Below the pieces are notes generated by a model. The model was not told the DNA's origin and made no database searches. It worked only from the letters and a program-made list of their open reading frames with translations. A DNA stretch of 64,000 nucleotides from Acidocella sp. 20-57-95 (GTDB taxonomy: Bacteria; Pseudomonadota; Alphaproteobacteria; Acetobacterales; Acetobacteraceae), in NCBI GenBank assembly GCA_002255575.1, contig NCAT01000004.1, forward strand, positions 62,001 to 126,000, written 5' to 3'. This document shows positions 26,934 to 35,528 of the stretch, piece by piece. Within the stretch, counting starts at the first letter, position 1. Each line of letters begins with the position of its first letter. The position numbers and the translations under genes were made by a program.

Positions 26934-27577
26934 CAGCTCACCGCCTGCACAAGTGATATGCGCCACACCGCCGCCAACGGTTCAACAGCCGTCACCAGAA
27001 ACCTATCACCAGTTGAATTCACAACAATATCTGCGACCCGCGGCGTAACCGCCGCAACCGCTGGCAGCAGAGCAATAAATCCCGGCACCCGCGTATCATC
27101 GGGCAACCCCGCCCTAGTGCGGTCACCCAACCCGCCAACAAGCAAGCTTGCCGGAAATCCTTCAATCAGAAGCTGCAGGTTTTCGCTCAGTGGCGCTCCA
27201 TAAGGGTTCACGCCAGCCACCCGACTGGGCTGTGGCCGCCAAAGACTGATCACATCATTGGTCATCACCACCAGCATCGGCCGCGGTGGTTCAATCGCCG
27301 CCACAAACACACAGCCTTCCGGCCCAGCCAGATAGTCACCCACTCTCAAGTAACTCCAATCGGCCCAGGCCTGGCGGTAAGGCGCGTCTGGCAGACTAGG
27401 CGCGCCAATCCCACCATTCGGTGAGACAAACGCCACAGCCAGCCTTAGAAACCGTTTCGCCGGGTCGGTCGGCGCCCCACCGCCATCCGGCCGATACGCA
27501 TCATGCAAAAATCCCACACGACGCGCCGCACAGCCAGCACCATAAGCCAACCGGTCCGCCAACCGTACACCATCCAT
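26933..27577 (-). CDS. Phage head-tail connector region protein, unknown family
   Basis: A 214-residue protein between the head-tail connector candidate and the tail genes. Features seen: AARRVGFLHDAYRPDGGG at the start, several beta-rich segments (YLRVGDYLAGPEGCVFVAAI), and LVQAVS at the end. The gene is packed 2 bases from its neighbour. A minor capsid or neck role is inferred from position. Confidence 0.5.
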   Translation of the reverse strand: MDGVRLADRLAYGAGCAARRVGFLHDAYRPDGGGAPTDPAKRFLRLAVAFVSPNGGIGAPSLPDAPYRQAWADWSYLRVGDYLAGPEGCVFVAAIEPPRPMLVVMTNDVISLWRPQPSRVAGVNPYGAPLSENLQLLIEGFPASLLVGGLGDRTRAGLPDDTRVPGFIALLPAVAAVTPRVADIVVNSTGDRFLVTAVEPLAAVWRISLVQAVS

Positions 27578-27579
27578 GA

Positions 27580-27975
27580 CTATACCACCAAGCTAATGCC
27601 TGAATTATTCAATTCCGGCCCCACCGGAATACCCAGAAATCCACATAGCCGGCGTCGCCAATTATCAAACAACGCCATCCTATCCGCGGTCTCATTCGGG
27701 TTATGCGTCCAAGCCGCGGCACTCTCGGTATCCAGATTCGCAGAGCTAGGGGGAATGGCCGCCTCTAACGACGCAAGTGTATTCAAATACTGCAACGTCA
27801 CCGCGATTTCGCCAGGGGCCAGATTATTTAGCCGAAATTCCAAACTCCCATAGGCCTGGAAAAATCGCCAATTCTCAAACCCCGCCGCCCCCGCACCATA
27901 AGCCGGGTACCCACAAAACCGCCTGACATCTACCTTCTGCGCGTCGGTAAAACCAGTTGGCACAGTGCCGGACAT
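27580..27975 (-). CDS. Head-tail connector/adaptor candidate
   Basis: A 131-residue, mostly helical protein located just after the capsid-proximal genes. It has FTDAQKVDVRRFCGYPAYG, then WRFFQAYGSLEFRLNNLAPGE, and DNWRRRLCGFLGIPVGP at the end. The size and helical content match head completion proteins such as gp15/gp6-like connectors. The assignment is by size and position. Confidence 0.5.
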   Translation of the reverse strand: MSGTVPTGFTDAQKVDVRRFCGYPAYGAGAAGFENWRFFQAYGSLEFRLNNLAPGEIAVTLQYLNTLASLEAAIPPSSANLDTESAAAWTHNPNETADRMALFDNWRRRLCGFLGIPVGPELNNSGISLVV

Positions 27976-28284
27976 TTAATACATATCCCCATCACCTAGG
28001 GTAAAATATACAGCCCCTGAACCCGCCGACAGTACCACAGCCGCATAGCTAACAAACGGTCCCCCATCCACGAGCATCCGGCTGCCTGGCGGCACTGGCG
28101 TGTCGGTCGTCAGCGCAGTCATCCCAGACGCTGCACCAAGACGAAAAAACGCCGTTACTGAAGAAGCATTATAAACCAGCACCGAACTCCCACCGCCAAC
28201 CAGAGCCGTTGTTGACGAACTCGTCGATGCTGCCACCGTTACCGTGCCGGCTGGCCGGAATGGCTGTGTTGAACCTGTTGCCAT
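27976..28284 (-). CDS. Small Ser/Thr-rich phage head protein (possible decoration protein)
   Basis: A 102-residue beta-rich protein (TVTVAASTSSSTTALVGGGS, VPPGSRMLVDGGPFVSYAAV) directly downstream of the major capsid gene, one base from its neighbour. The position and the compact beta fold suggest a head decoration or stabilising protein, but no family is recognised. Confidence 0.45.
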   Translation of the reverse strand: MATGSTQPFRPAGTVTVAASTSSSTTALVGGGSSVLVYNASSVTAFFRLGAASGMTALTTDTPVPPGSRMLVDGGPFVSYAAVVLSAGSGAVYFTLGDGDMY

Positions 28285-28296
28285 CGCGCGCTCTCC

Positions 28297-29619
28297 TTAA
28301 CCAATATGCTCGATCATCACAGCGCGTTTATAATTTGCATTGGTTGCCGTTGGGACTGTCGTCGGCGTCGTGGTGGTATCAGACGGCGCGCAGAACCCAC
28401 CAATCCAATACCAGCTTTGCGCAATAATTTGCTGCAACCGGTCAATCGGCTCGCGCGTTACCATCGCCACATTATCAATAATATTGACGAGGCTATCTTT
28501 CGGTGCCACGTCATCCGCTGCCATGCCGGCAAAATCACCTTCAATCAACGCGCCCTGCCCGCACACAATCGGCCGGCGTACATACAATCCACTAATATCC
28601 GGATGATGCTGCACATAGGCTTCGGTTGTCGTGATAAACCGCAATCCAAGAAAATCACTCACCATCCCCTGCCGGAAAACCGGGTTCGATGATGTGGCGC
28701 CCTGGAATAACTGCTTGAAATCCGAATCCGCAAATAGCTGTCTGGCAGAGACCGGATCAAGATAACAATTATAAACTCCATCAACCAACGGCACCGCATT
28801 TCGCCGGAGCAATGCCACCGCATCCAACAAGTTCCCCATCGTCAGCGTATCCGTCGCCTGCAAAGCAGCTGTACTATTTCGGCTCGCTGGCCGCACAATT
28901 GAACTTGCTGTTGCTGCCATTACAGCATTGCCGGCAGTGCCATCAGCTACGGTTACATTACTCGAAAATAGCAACGCGCCAGAAATCCCACTTGGCGCTG
29001 TCGAAACATTCACCGCATCCGGAACAACGCCAACCACATTATAGGTATTTGACCCCAGCGTTACGGTCAGCGGCGTTGACGACCCTACACTCTGCTGCAC
29101 ACCATTCACAAACACCGTTTGAAAACCGCGTACATCATCAACCTCAATACTCGGCCCCGCTGCACTCAAGGTTCCGGTCACCCGCGTATTACCACCAAAA
29201 TACGGCGCAAATAGCGCATTGCGCGCCAGCTCATCCAAGCTACGCGCCGCCTGCTCACCATTCGTCGCGGCATTCTGCAAAAATTGTGTCGCGATGCCAA
29301 CGCGGCTCGTGACCATATTCAAATCCTGGGTCGCGGCGTAAAAATTTAACGTAATCGTATATTGCTCAACACCCCAATTGGTCGATGTTAGCCCATTATC
29401 CAAATTGGTATTACTCGCCGCCACCAACGGTACCGTCACACTTGGCTTCAACCCGGCCCGCGTCTTCGTCAGAGTCTCACCAATCCCAACCGAGAACTCC
29501 TCGCGGTCTGCAATCAGACGATAGCCCAAACGCGATTTGAGCGACATTTCAAATTCGCGCTCCAAGAAACCCTGCATAATAATTGGCTGCAAGGCAGCCG
29601 GAAAATTTTGTATACCCAT
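28297..29619 (-). CDS. Major capsid protein
   Basis: A 440-residue protein in the capsid position after the scaffold. The N-terminus (ALQPIIMQGFLEREFEMSLKS) is helical like the arm of HK97-type subunits. It then has GETLTKTRAGLKPS, an inserted beta domain (about 150-235), and a C-terminal YVQHHPDISGLYVRRPIVCG. It would form the icosahedral shell. Downstream spacing of 12 bases continues the head operon. Confidence 0.72.
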   Translation of the reverse strand: MGIQNFPAALQPIIMQGFLEREFEMSLKSRLGYRLIADREEFSVGIGETLTKTRAGLKPSVTVPLVAASNTNLDNGLTSTNWGVEQYTITLNFYAATQDLNMVTSRVGIATQFLQNAATNGEQAARSLDELARNALFAPYFGGNTRVTGTLSAAGPSIEVDDVRGFQTVFVNGVQQSVGSSTPLTVTLGSNTYNVVGVVPDAVNVSTAPSGISGALLFSSNVTVADGTAGNAVMAATASSIVRPASRNSTAALQATDTLTMGNLLDAVALLRRNAVPLVDGVYNCYLDPVSARQLFADSDFKQLFQGATSSNPVFRQGMVSDFLGLRFITTTEAYVQHHPDISGLYVRRPIVCGQGALIEGDFAGMAADDVAPKDSLVNIIDNVAMVTREPIDRLQQIIAQSWYWIGGFCAPSDTTTTPTTVPTATNANYKRAVMIEHIG

Positions 29620-29707
29620 CGATAAATCCCTTCTGTTTCAAAACTACGCAGTTAGCCAACAGGCGCATTCCTTATGCACCCGCGCAAAAATTTATAATTT
29701 TACGAGA

Positions 29708-30103
29708 TCAACGGCGTCGCAGTAACGCAGCCCGCGCTGCCAACCATTCTTCGTGTGACAGCTCATTCGCATGCCGCGTCCGGGGTGGCTCCGGCCGTGG
29801 CGGATGCGCCGCCGCTGACGAGGAAACCGCACCCCCAAACAACCAAGGCTTTATATGCTTTAATTTACTGAGCAGTGCAGGTGCGTCCGATATTTCACCT
29901 TGTGCATCCAATGTGACCTCAGATAAATCCAACAACTTCAGCCCATCTAAATCAACCATGCCGGCTCGGATCGCCTCTGCTTTAAGCCCGGCCCGAATTA
30001 ATTTTTCAGAAGTTTCTTGCTTTACTTGTTGGAGCGTCGCCTCTGCTGTCTCCGCCCGCACCCGCCACTCTTCCGCTTCAGTTGCGTTAGCTTCCTCACT
30101 CAT
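29708..30103 (-). CDS. Capsid scaffolding protein
   Basis: A 131-residue, highly charged helical protein. It begins with an acidic coiled coil (EEANATEAEEWRVRAETAEA, continuing TLQQVKQETSE) and has MVDLDGLKLLDLSEVTLDAQG, the pattern of minor structural/scaffold proteins (gp20-like). A Pro/Ala-rich linker and a basic C-terminus (AARAALLRRR) likely bind the capsid protein. It overlaps the portal stop by 4 bases. Confidence 0.68.
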   Translation of the reverse strand: MSEEANATEAEEWRVRAETAEATLQQVKQETSEKLIRAGLKAEAIRAGMVDLDGLKLLDLSEVTLDAQGEISDAPALLSKLKHIKPWLFGGAVSSSAAAHPPRPEPPRTRHANELSHEEWLAARAALLRRR

Positions 30104-31494
30104 TCATCATCCCCACTTATCGCAGCTAACTCTGCACCAACATCTGCTACACCGGTGGCCGCTGCCAGGTTTTTCACCGCTGTTTCGCGGGATATCTGCC
30201 CCGCACTAGCCAATGTCGCCACCGCCTGGGCTTCCTTCAACCGGTCATCAGCTGAAAGCGGATACCAGCGTGGCCAACGCAATGTTAATCGCGCTCCTTC
30301 ATCCATCGCTGCCACTGGCTTGCCCATTACCGTCAATGTATAAATATTCGAAGCTTTTAAGATCATTTTCACAATCGCCAGCAACCCAGAATCGCCATAA
30401 GAAATGCGTAAATTATCTGCGAGCCAGATTAAGCCCTGATTCATCAATTCCAGCGCCCGGCCAGATTGTGCCGCCGTTAACCTATCCGCACTACTACGGT
30501 TCCCATGCACCGCTTCCAGCGCAAATTCCCGCAATGTCCGCACATAGGAAATCACCGCCTCGCACGCCGTCCCACCAATTTCCAGCAGCCGTGCATCACC
30601 TTTCTCTGAGACAACCAGTGCGTTACCAGCACCTTTCACAATCTCAGTATCGCTAACCGCTGGCTCTTTAATCAAAAGCGTCGGGTCCGAACTATATTTT
30701 AACCCGCGCCCGGCCTGGCTCAGCTGATAATCAATTTCAATATTTGTCTCGATCGCAGCACGAAACGTACAAGCCCCATCAATTCCATCGCCACCAGGCA
30801 AATTCCGTACCCACACCAACGGCACAAACCCCAGTCCGTGCACCACACTTCGCACCACATCAATTTGTGGTCGTGTGGAAATATCACCCACGGCCCACGG
30901 CACATACCAAGTCTCGCTAAGCACATCCCATTCACGCTGAAACCAATAGGTGACACTTGGGTCAATATCCTCGTACCCCTGTGCAGCCAGCGCCTCACCA
31001 TTCACTTGGTATTTTTGAATCACATGTTTTAATGTATCCGGCGCCTCCGGGTCCCATTGCGGCGTTAGATACAAACTATCCAAAGCTGAGACAAAAACCC
31101 GGCCCCGCAAAATTCGCAGCAACAGCGCAACCGACCCAACAGACCCACGGATCGCCGCATCAATCATCACCTCATTTAACTTTGTCTCGGCAATTATATC
31201 CGCAATGGTCACTGCCAACGCATGATCTTGCGTTTCAACCACAGGAAAATGCGCGTCACTGAACAGCAATGCCACCGAATCTTCCACCACAATCCGGCAC
31301 AATCCATAACGTACAGAAGGCTTGCGCAGCCGTAACGGCACGTACTCCCCTGCCGCATTGCGCTCTTCATGGAACTCGTACGGTAGGCCATTATAAATGG
31401 TTCCATCCAATACACGCCGTAAAATATCCAGGCGTCGAACGCGCGCTGGTAACGTGCCATTTAATGGCACGGTCTCGCAAATCGTCTCGAACAT
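30100..31494 (-). CDS. Portal protein (SPP1 gp6-like)
   Basis: A 464-residue protein between terminase and scaffold. It has RVLDGTIYNGLPYEFHEERN, RFVVEDSVALLFSD-like and WFQREWDVLSETWYVPWAVG segments, and a helical crown ending in ISRETAVKNLAAATGVAD. The size and domain order (wing, stem helix, long C-terminal helix) match portal subunits that form the dodecameric DNA gate. Overlap with the scaffold supports co-translation. Confidence 0.72.
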   Translation of the reverse strand: MFETICETVPLNGTLPARVRRLDILRRVLDGTIYNGLPYEFHEERNAAGEYVPLRLRKPSVRYGLCRIVVEDSVALLFSDAHFPVVETQDHALAVTIADIIAETKLNEVMIDAAIRGSVGSVALLLRILRGRVFVSALDSLYLTPQWDPEAPDTLKHVIQKYQVNGEALAAQGYEDIDPSVTYWFQREWDVLSETWYVPWAVGDISTRPQIDVVRSVVHGLGFVPLVWVRNLPGGDGIDGACTFRAAIETNIEIDYQLSQAGRGLKYSSDPTLLIKEPAVSDTEIVKGAGNALVVSEKGDARLLEIGGTACEAVISYVRTLREFALEAVHGNRSSADRLTAAQSGRALELMNQGLIWLADNLRISYGDSGLLAIVKMILKASNIYTLTVMGKPVAAMDEGARLTLRWPRWYPLSADDRLKEAQAVATLASAGQISRETAVKNLAAATGVADVGAELAAISGDDE

Positions 31495-31524
31495 ATTGCC
31501 TCTTTTGGCTCGAAGTTTACCCGC

Positions 31525-32889
31525 TCACCGCCCGAGCAGAGACATATTCAACCGCCGCGTCGCAGTACCACTCGTCGTCGCCAGCGTATTTACCGCCCGC
31601 GAAAACGCATCAACCTGATCATCTTTTTGTGAATCCGGAAATGCCCCAAGCTCACTCAAAAATGCATCATTCCAAGGTGCCGCAATCAGCACCACGTTGC
31701 CTGCATCCATTTGTGTCGCTGCTGGCATCGCCCGCATAATTTTTGGGCCACTCTCAACACTCGCGTTCACATTATACCCAATCAAACCCGTCGTTAGTAA
31801 CGCAATCTGCGCCAACCCTGCTTGGCCGGGGTCTTGTGGCAATGCCACAATCGTCGCCGTCCCATCCGCTCGTGCCGTCGCAATAATCCGTGCCGCAACC
31901 TGTGCCGGCGAAGCCTGCAGCCGAATTATATCGGCCACAAATAATTTATTATCCAATCCGATGCATAATTTCAGCCCCACGGTATAATCAGGGTCGCGTC
32001 CAGAACCAGGTAAACTGGCCGCCAAGTCCCACGCCCGAATACTTCGCGTCACCTCAGGCAAAACCGGCACAATCCGCACCGTCCTTACGTTAAACAAAGC
32101 CGCTTCTGGTGGCCGGGGTCGCTGCTGGTAAATCGCCGCAAAAGCGCGCTCCCCCACCTCCTCACGCCGCCGTGCAATCTCAGTCTCATCCTGCCATTCC
32201 GGCCATAGCGCGGCACCCAAGCGCCGACCCAACGGATCATCTGGCTCAGCAAGGGCTGGCAACCGCAACACATCCCAATGCCCGGCCGCGCGCATCAACC
32301 GCCCAGCCAGATCATCCTCGTGCCAGCGCGCCATCAGAAGCACTACCCGGCCCTTCGGCTTCAAACGCGCCGTTAGTTCCGCTCGGTACCAATCATATAA
32401 GGCATCCCGGTACACGAGACTTTCAGCCTCAGCCCAAGACTTTACCGGATCATCAATTAAAATCAGATCAGCCCGCCGTCCGGTAATCGGGCCTTTAATC
32501 CCGGCTGCAAAATACCCCCCACCATCCAATAGTGAAAACCGCCCCGCCGCCCGGCTATCCTTCGCCAGTTCCACATCCAATATATTGGCATGCTCAGTAA
32601 TCGTCCGCCGCACCTGTCGGCCAAAATGCTCCGCTAACGAGGCCGTATGGGCCGTCGCAATAATCTGGCTACCTTTGTGCCGGCTCAAAAAATATGCCGG
32701 AAACAAAATCGACCCATAAGTCGACTTCGCATAGCCAGGCGGCATCTGCACCATCAGCCGGTCACTCCGGCCTTCAGAGATATCGTCCAGCCGCCCGATC
32801 AGCGCCTTATGATGCGCTGCCGCCGTAAAGCCCGCAATTTCGAGAACCCGCTCGACGAACCCACCAAAGCCTGTGGTTTTCGCCGTCAA
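31525..32889 (-). CDS. Terminase large subunit
   Basis: A 454-residue packaging motor. The ATPase domain has a Walker A-like MPPGYAKST (about 49-57) and Walker B LILIDDP (about 142-148) with the catalytic acidic pair, plus VLLMARWHEDDLAGR as the coupling motif. The C-terminal nuclease domain has RAWDLAAS (about 285), then KDDQVDAFSRAVN, keeping the three acidic residues. It thus looks functional. No adjacent classical small subunit is visible; the DUF6362-type protein at 34451 may take that place. Confidence 0.88.
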   Translation of the reverse strand: MTAKTTGFGGFVERVLEIAGFTAAAHHKALIGRLDDISEGRSDRLMVQMPPGYAKSTYGSILFPAYFLSRHKGSQIIATAHTASLAEHFGRQVRRTITEHANILDVELAKDSRAAGRFSLLDGGGYFAAGIKGPITGRRADLILIDDPVKSWAEAESLVYRDALYDWYRAELTARLKPKGRVVLLMARWHEDDLAGRLMRAAGHWDVLRLPALAEPDDPLGRRLGAALWPEWQDETEIARRREEVGERAFAAIYQQRPRPPEAALFNVRTVRIVPVLPEVTRSIRAWDLAASLPGSGRDPDYTVGLKLCIGLDNKLFVADIIRLQASPAQVAARIIATARADGTATIVALPQDPGQAGLAQIALLTTGLIGYNVNASVESGPKIMRAMPAATQMDAGNVVLIAAPWNDAFLSELGAFPDSQKDDQVDAFSRAVNTLATTSGTATRRLNMSLLGR

Positions 32890-33004
32890 GGAATTTAAAG
32901 TCTCACTCGCTTTTTAATGATAACCAGTATGCCAAGATGTATAGTGCAAACTGGGGAATGTGGGCAAGAGAAAATAACGCAATGTTAGAAAATAATTCAA
33001 CCAA

Positions 33005-33838
33005 TCAAAACCCGTAAGCCAACCCAAACATCGAGCTCACTTGCACAGTATCACTCAACGGCTCAAACAACCCGCGCGCCGACGGTTTGGACCCGGTATA
33101 GCTATAATGCGTCACACCAAGCCCGGCATAGGCATGCCAAGCATCGTTTAACCGGTAATCCGCATCCAGTGAGATGCGCTCTTCCATACTCGCGCCAAAC
33201 GCGCCATTGAAATTCTGGTACGGCACCGAGACTGACCCGTTAACCACCGCCATCCCTTCGGCAGACGCGCTCAGCACCAACGCACGGTTTGCCGCGATAT
33301 CCAAACGCAACCCACCACCAATCAAACCAGCTGAATAATACGCCCCATAGCCGCTCGGCCCGCCAATATTGCGGTACCAATTCTGGTAGCCGCCAGCCAC
33401 ATAGGGAATAATCTCACGGCCGCCACTGAGTGGCCGCCCCATCCCAAGCCGCACCACAACATCATTATAATATGCGTTATCATGGGTATCATACGCGGTC
33501 TGGGCCTTGTTATTCAGGTTGCCGTTATACCCCAAAGACCCTGCAGAAAAATCATATTCCACATCTGCATAAAGGTCGGGCAGTGCATATCCGGCAAAAC
33601 CACCGGGCCAGAGCGCACGGACGCTTCCGGTAAACCCAATCAGCGCACCGGCTTCGGTATCTCGCGGTGAGATATTTTCCTGATAATGCGCATACCCAGC
33701 CGTCACCCCCAGCCGAACCGCCGTATCTGCCGCGACGATCGCAGGATCGCTGGCCCCGTCAGCCGTTCCGGCCTGGGCCACGCCACCAAGCGCGAACCCG
33801 GCTAACAGCAAAAACAAAAACATGGTCAAATTCGACAT
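33005..33838 (-). CDS. Outer-membrane beta-barrel protein, possible prophage cargo
   Basis: A 277-residue protein with a signal peptide (MSNLTMFLFLLLAGFALGGVAQA-G) and a mature part of alternating amphipathic strands rich in Tyr, Gly and Asn (AGYAHYQENISPRDTEAG, DVEYDFSAGSLGYNGN). It ends in an aromatic residue (FGLAYGF), as barrels do. It may alter the host surface, for example receptor masking, if it is a prophage cargo gene; it could equally be a host gene. It sits between terminase and the early regulators, transcribed in the same direction. Confidence 0.6.
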   Translation of the reverse strand: MSNLTMFLFLLLAGFALGGVAQAGTADGASDPAIVAADTAVRLGVTAGYAHYQENISPRDTEAGALIGFTGSVRALWPGGFAGYALPDLYADVEYDFSAGSLGYNGNLNNKAQTAYDTHDNAYYNDVVVRLGMGRPLSGGREIIPYVAGGYQNWYRNIGGPSGYGAYYSAGLIGGGLRLDIAANRALVLSASAEGMAVVNGSVSVPYQNFNGAFGASMEERISLDADYRLNDAWHAYAGLGVTHYSYTGSKPSARGLFEPLSDTVQVSSMFGLAYGF

Positions 33839-33990
33839 CGGCAGCCACTATGCGAAATACTTATTAATGAAATACTCTAACCAATTATAATGCTTAGGAT
33901 AATTGTAAAATTGCCACAGTCGTCGAGAATAACCAACGGCCATGGCCATCGCAGGGGTTCCAAAGCGCAACCTCGGTTGAACATCCAACC

Positions 33991-34485
33991 ATGAGCCTTC
34001 CTGATCAATCAACCCATCTCATCGCGGGTCCGCCGCCGGCCAACCCGCCTTTATTCCTCGCACTACTGATCGTAGCCATCAGCCTTACAAGTCCGTTTCT
34101 ATTCGCCCGCGCCGGCGCTCCCAGCCCGCTTCTGGCAATTGCTGCCGCGGCTCTGGCGGTTTCTGGCTTCATTGCATTAACCAGCGCCATCAACGCACAA
34201 AAACAGCGTCGCGCGGATTCAGCGATCAAATGCCGCGCCAGCATCACCGCCGAAGGCATCATTTTCCATCCAACGCGGCACCGCCCCACCACCGATTTTT
34301 TCGCCAAGCCCGATATTGAAGCCGTCCAGCTCTTTCCACGCGCCCTGGTTGTTATTACTAAAAAAACCCACAATAAACCCGGCCGCCATCGCCTCACCTT
34401 CACCGAACTCGCCAGCCCGCAGGGTGAAATTGCAGCAGCCATCGCAGCACTTAACCTGGCTTGCACAAAGCCGCCACCAGAATAG
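33991..34485 (+). CDS. Small membrane protein with two N-terminal helices, unknown function
   Basis: A 164-residue protein. Two hydrophobic helices (about 22-40 and 44-65; LFLALLIVAISLTSPFLF, LLAIAAAALAVSGFIALTS) are followed by a cytoplasmic-looking domain (ASITAEGIIFHPTRHRPTTD... TFTELASPQGEIAAAIAAL) similar to small PH-like domains. It is antiparallel to the phage genes and its end overlaps the DUF6362-type gene by 35 bases. A minus-strand frame of similar length over the same bases is the weaker candidate. Confidence 0.5.
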   Translation: MSLPDQSTHLIAGPPPANPPLFLALLIVAISLTSPFLFARAGAPSPLLAIAAAALAVSGFIALTSAINAQKQRRADSAIKCRASITAEGIIFHPTRHRPTTDFFAKPDIEAVQLFPRALVVITKKTHNKPGRHRLTFTELASPQGEIAAAIAALNLACTKPPPE

Positions 34486-34903
34486 CAACCCCCTGCCCGT
34501 GCCATCTCTGCACAGACTTATGGTCGGCTCCCAAAAGGGCACCCAAGCGGCGCCACGCGAATAAATGTCGGCCTGTTATCGGGTGTACCAGGGCCCGCGC
34601 CCCAACAATCCGCCGGATCATAAATTGCCCGTCGGGAATCAGCCGCAACCACCCGAAAACCTCATCCATGTCAGAAATCGCAGCCGACCCAGGGACGGGC
34701 GCCCGTAACGGCGGCGCCTCCCAGCCATAGGCTTCCAGGGCCGTATGAACCACGTCAAACCGCATTTGGCGCAGCCGGGTCGAATATCCCTGTCCAGGCA
34801 TCGCCAACAACGTCGCGCCTGCCGCTTCCAACCTGTCTACAATCTCGTCCGCCCCACACGGGGCAAACGGCTTTGCGGTTGGCCGCCCAATATCACCCAC
34901 CAT
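34451..34903 (-). CDS. DUF6362-like phage protein, possible small terminase or regulator
   Basis: A 150-residue protein starting at ATG 34903 with AAGGAG 9 bases upstream. It contains ADEIVDRLEAAGATLLAMP, then an aromatic core around EVFGWLRLIPDGQFMIRRIV, and a C-terminal helix-turn-helix-like segment (WRRLGALLGADHKSVQRWHG) with Lys/Arg in the recognition helix. Such proteins occur in alphaproteobacterial phages near early regulators. A role as small terminase is a guess from location. Confidence 0.6.
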   Translation of the reverse strand: MVGDIGRPTAKPFAPCGADEIVDRLEAAGATLLAMPGQGYSTRLRQMRFDVVHTALEAYGWEAPPLRAPVPGSAAISDMDEVFGWLRLIPDGQFMIRRIVGARALVHPITGRHLFAWRRLGALLGADHKSVQRWHGQGVAILVAALCKPG

Positions 34904-34984
34904 TTTTATACTCCTTGCCACAAGCCACAGGTCCTGCCGCCGATTGTGAAATGCCCATACAACCCGCCATCAACCACGCAAAAA

Positions 34985-35003
34985 TGTCACTTTTACTAAC
35001 ATT
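34985..35003. promoter_or_regulatory. Operator-like site 1 of the phage repressor region
   Basis: ATGTCA, four bases, TACTAACAT. The same two blocks with a five-base gap recur at 35475-35494. It lies about 82 bases upstream of the DUF6362-type start. Confidence 0.5.
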
Positions 35004-35098
35004 ATCCGAACTCGCGAAAAACGCCCGCGCCACAACCTATAATTGCCGCCAAATTTCGTACCCGCCAAAAGCTGTGCATAGAAGGCCAAATTGTTTGT

Positions 35099-35425
35099 TC
35101 ACAAAGCATCTTTTTGTTCCGATATATCATCTAATAACCTGCATCGGTCAAAATCGCGGGGATAATCGTCCGAACATATCAAGCCCCAGGTTAAAAGATG
35201 CCCAGCCGGCAACGCACTCCGGTTAGGATCATCTGAAACCAGCTTAACGGTTGGCAAAGTCAGGTCACGTTTGGGCGCCATGGCACATAGCCGGCGCCCC
35301 CGCTCAATCACGGTATTTCGTGATAATCCCAAGCATAATCCAATCGCCGACCAAGTCTGTCCAGACCCACGCATCTCGCGGATCACCCGGTCAGCTTCCT
35401 CCGTCCAGCCTCGTTTCGGGGGCAT
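35099..35425 (-). CDS. GcrA-like DNA-binding regulator of the phage locus
   Basis: A 108-residue protein starting at ATG 35425 with GGAGG upstream. The N-terminal half is GcrA-like: RGWTEEADRVIREM, then TWSAIGLCLGLSRNTVIERG (the SRNxVI recognition helix). The C-terminal half (LLTWGLICSDDYPRDFDRCR) is unlike classical GcrA. GcrA binds sigma70 and methylated promoters in Caulobacter; a phage homologue could activate the late genes. It is transcribed divergently from the repressor, with the operator between them. Confidence 0.68.
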   Translation of the reverse strand: MPPKRGWTEEADRVIREMRGSGQTWSAIGLCLGLSRNTVIERGRRLCAMAPKRDLTLPTVKLVSDDPNRSALPAGHLLTWGLICSDDYPRDFDRCRLLDDISEQKDAL

Positions 35426-35474
35426 ACCATCCTCCATCTAATGATCGACAGATTGTTATTAAATCTAACATTAC

Positions 35475-35494
35475 ATGTCAAGTAATACTAACAT
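35475..35494. promoter_or_regulatory. Operator-like site 2 and early promoter region
   Basis: ATGTCA, five bases, TACTAACAT; together with ATCTAACATTAC just before it this forms an imperfect inverted repeat. On the minus strand it carries a consensus -35 TTGACA (35476-35481) with AACAAT about 18 bases on, pointing at the GcrA-like gene. The repressor would block this promoter. Confidence 0.55.
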
Positions 35495-35528
35495 AGTGTC
35501 ATCACTCGGTTCATGGTACAAAACTCAA

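Noticed and set aside
34005..34505. Minus-strand gene opposite the 33991 membrane protein
   Set aside because: The plus-strand frame has clear helices and a coherent domain; the minus frame looks like its mirror and would overlap the DUF6362-type gene by more.
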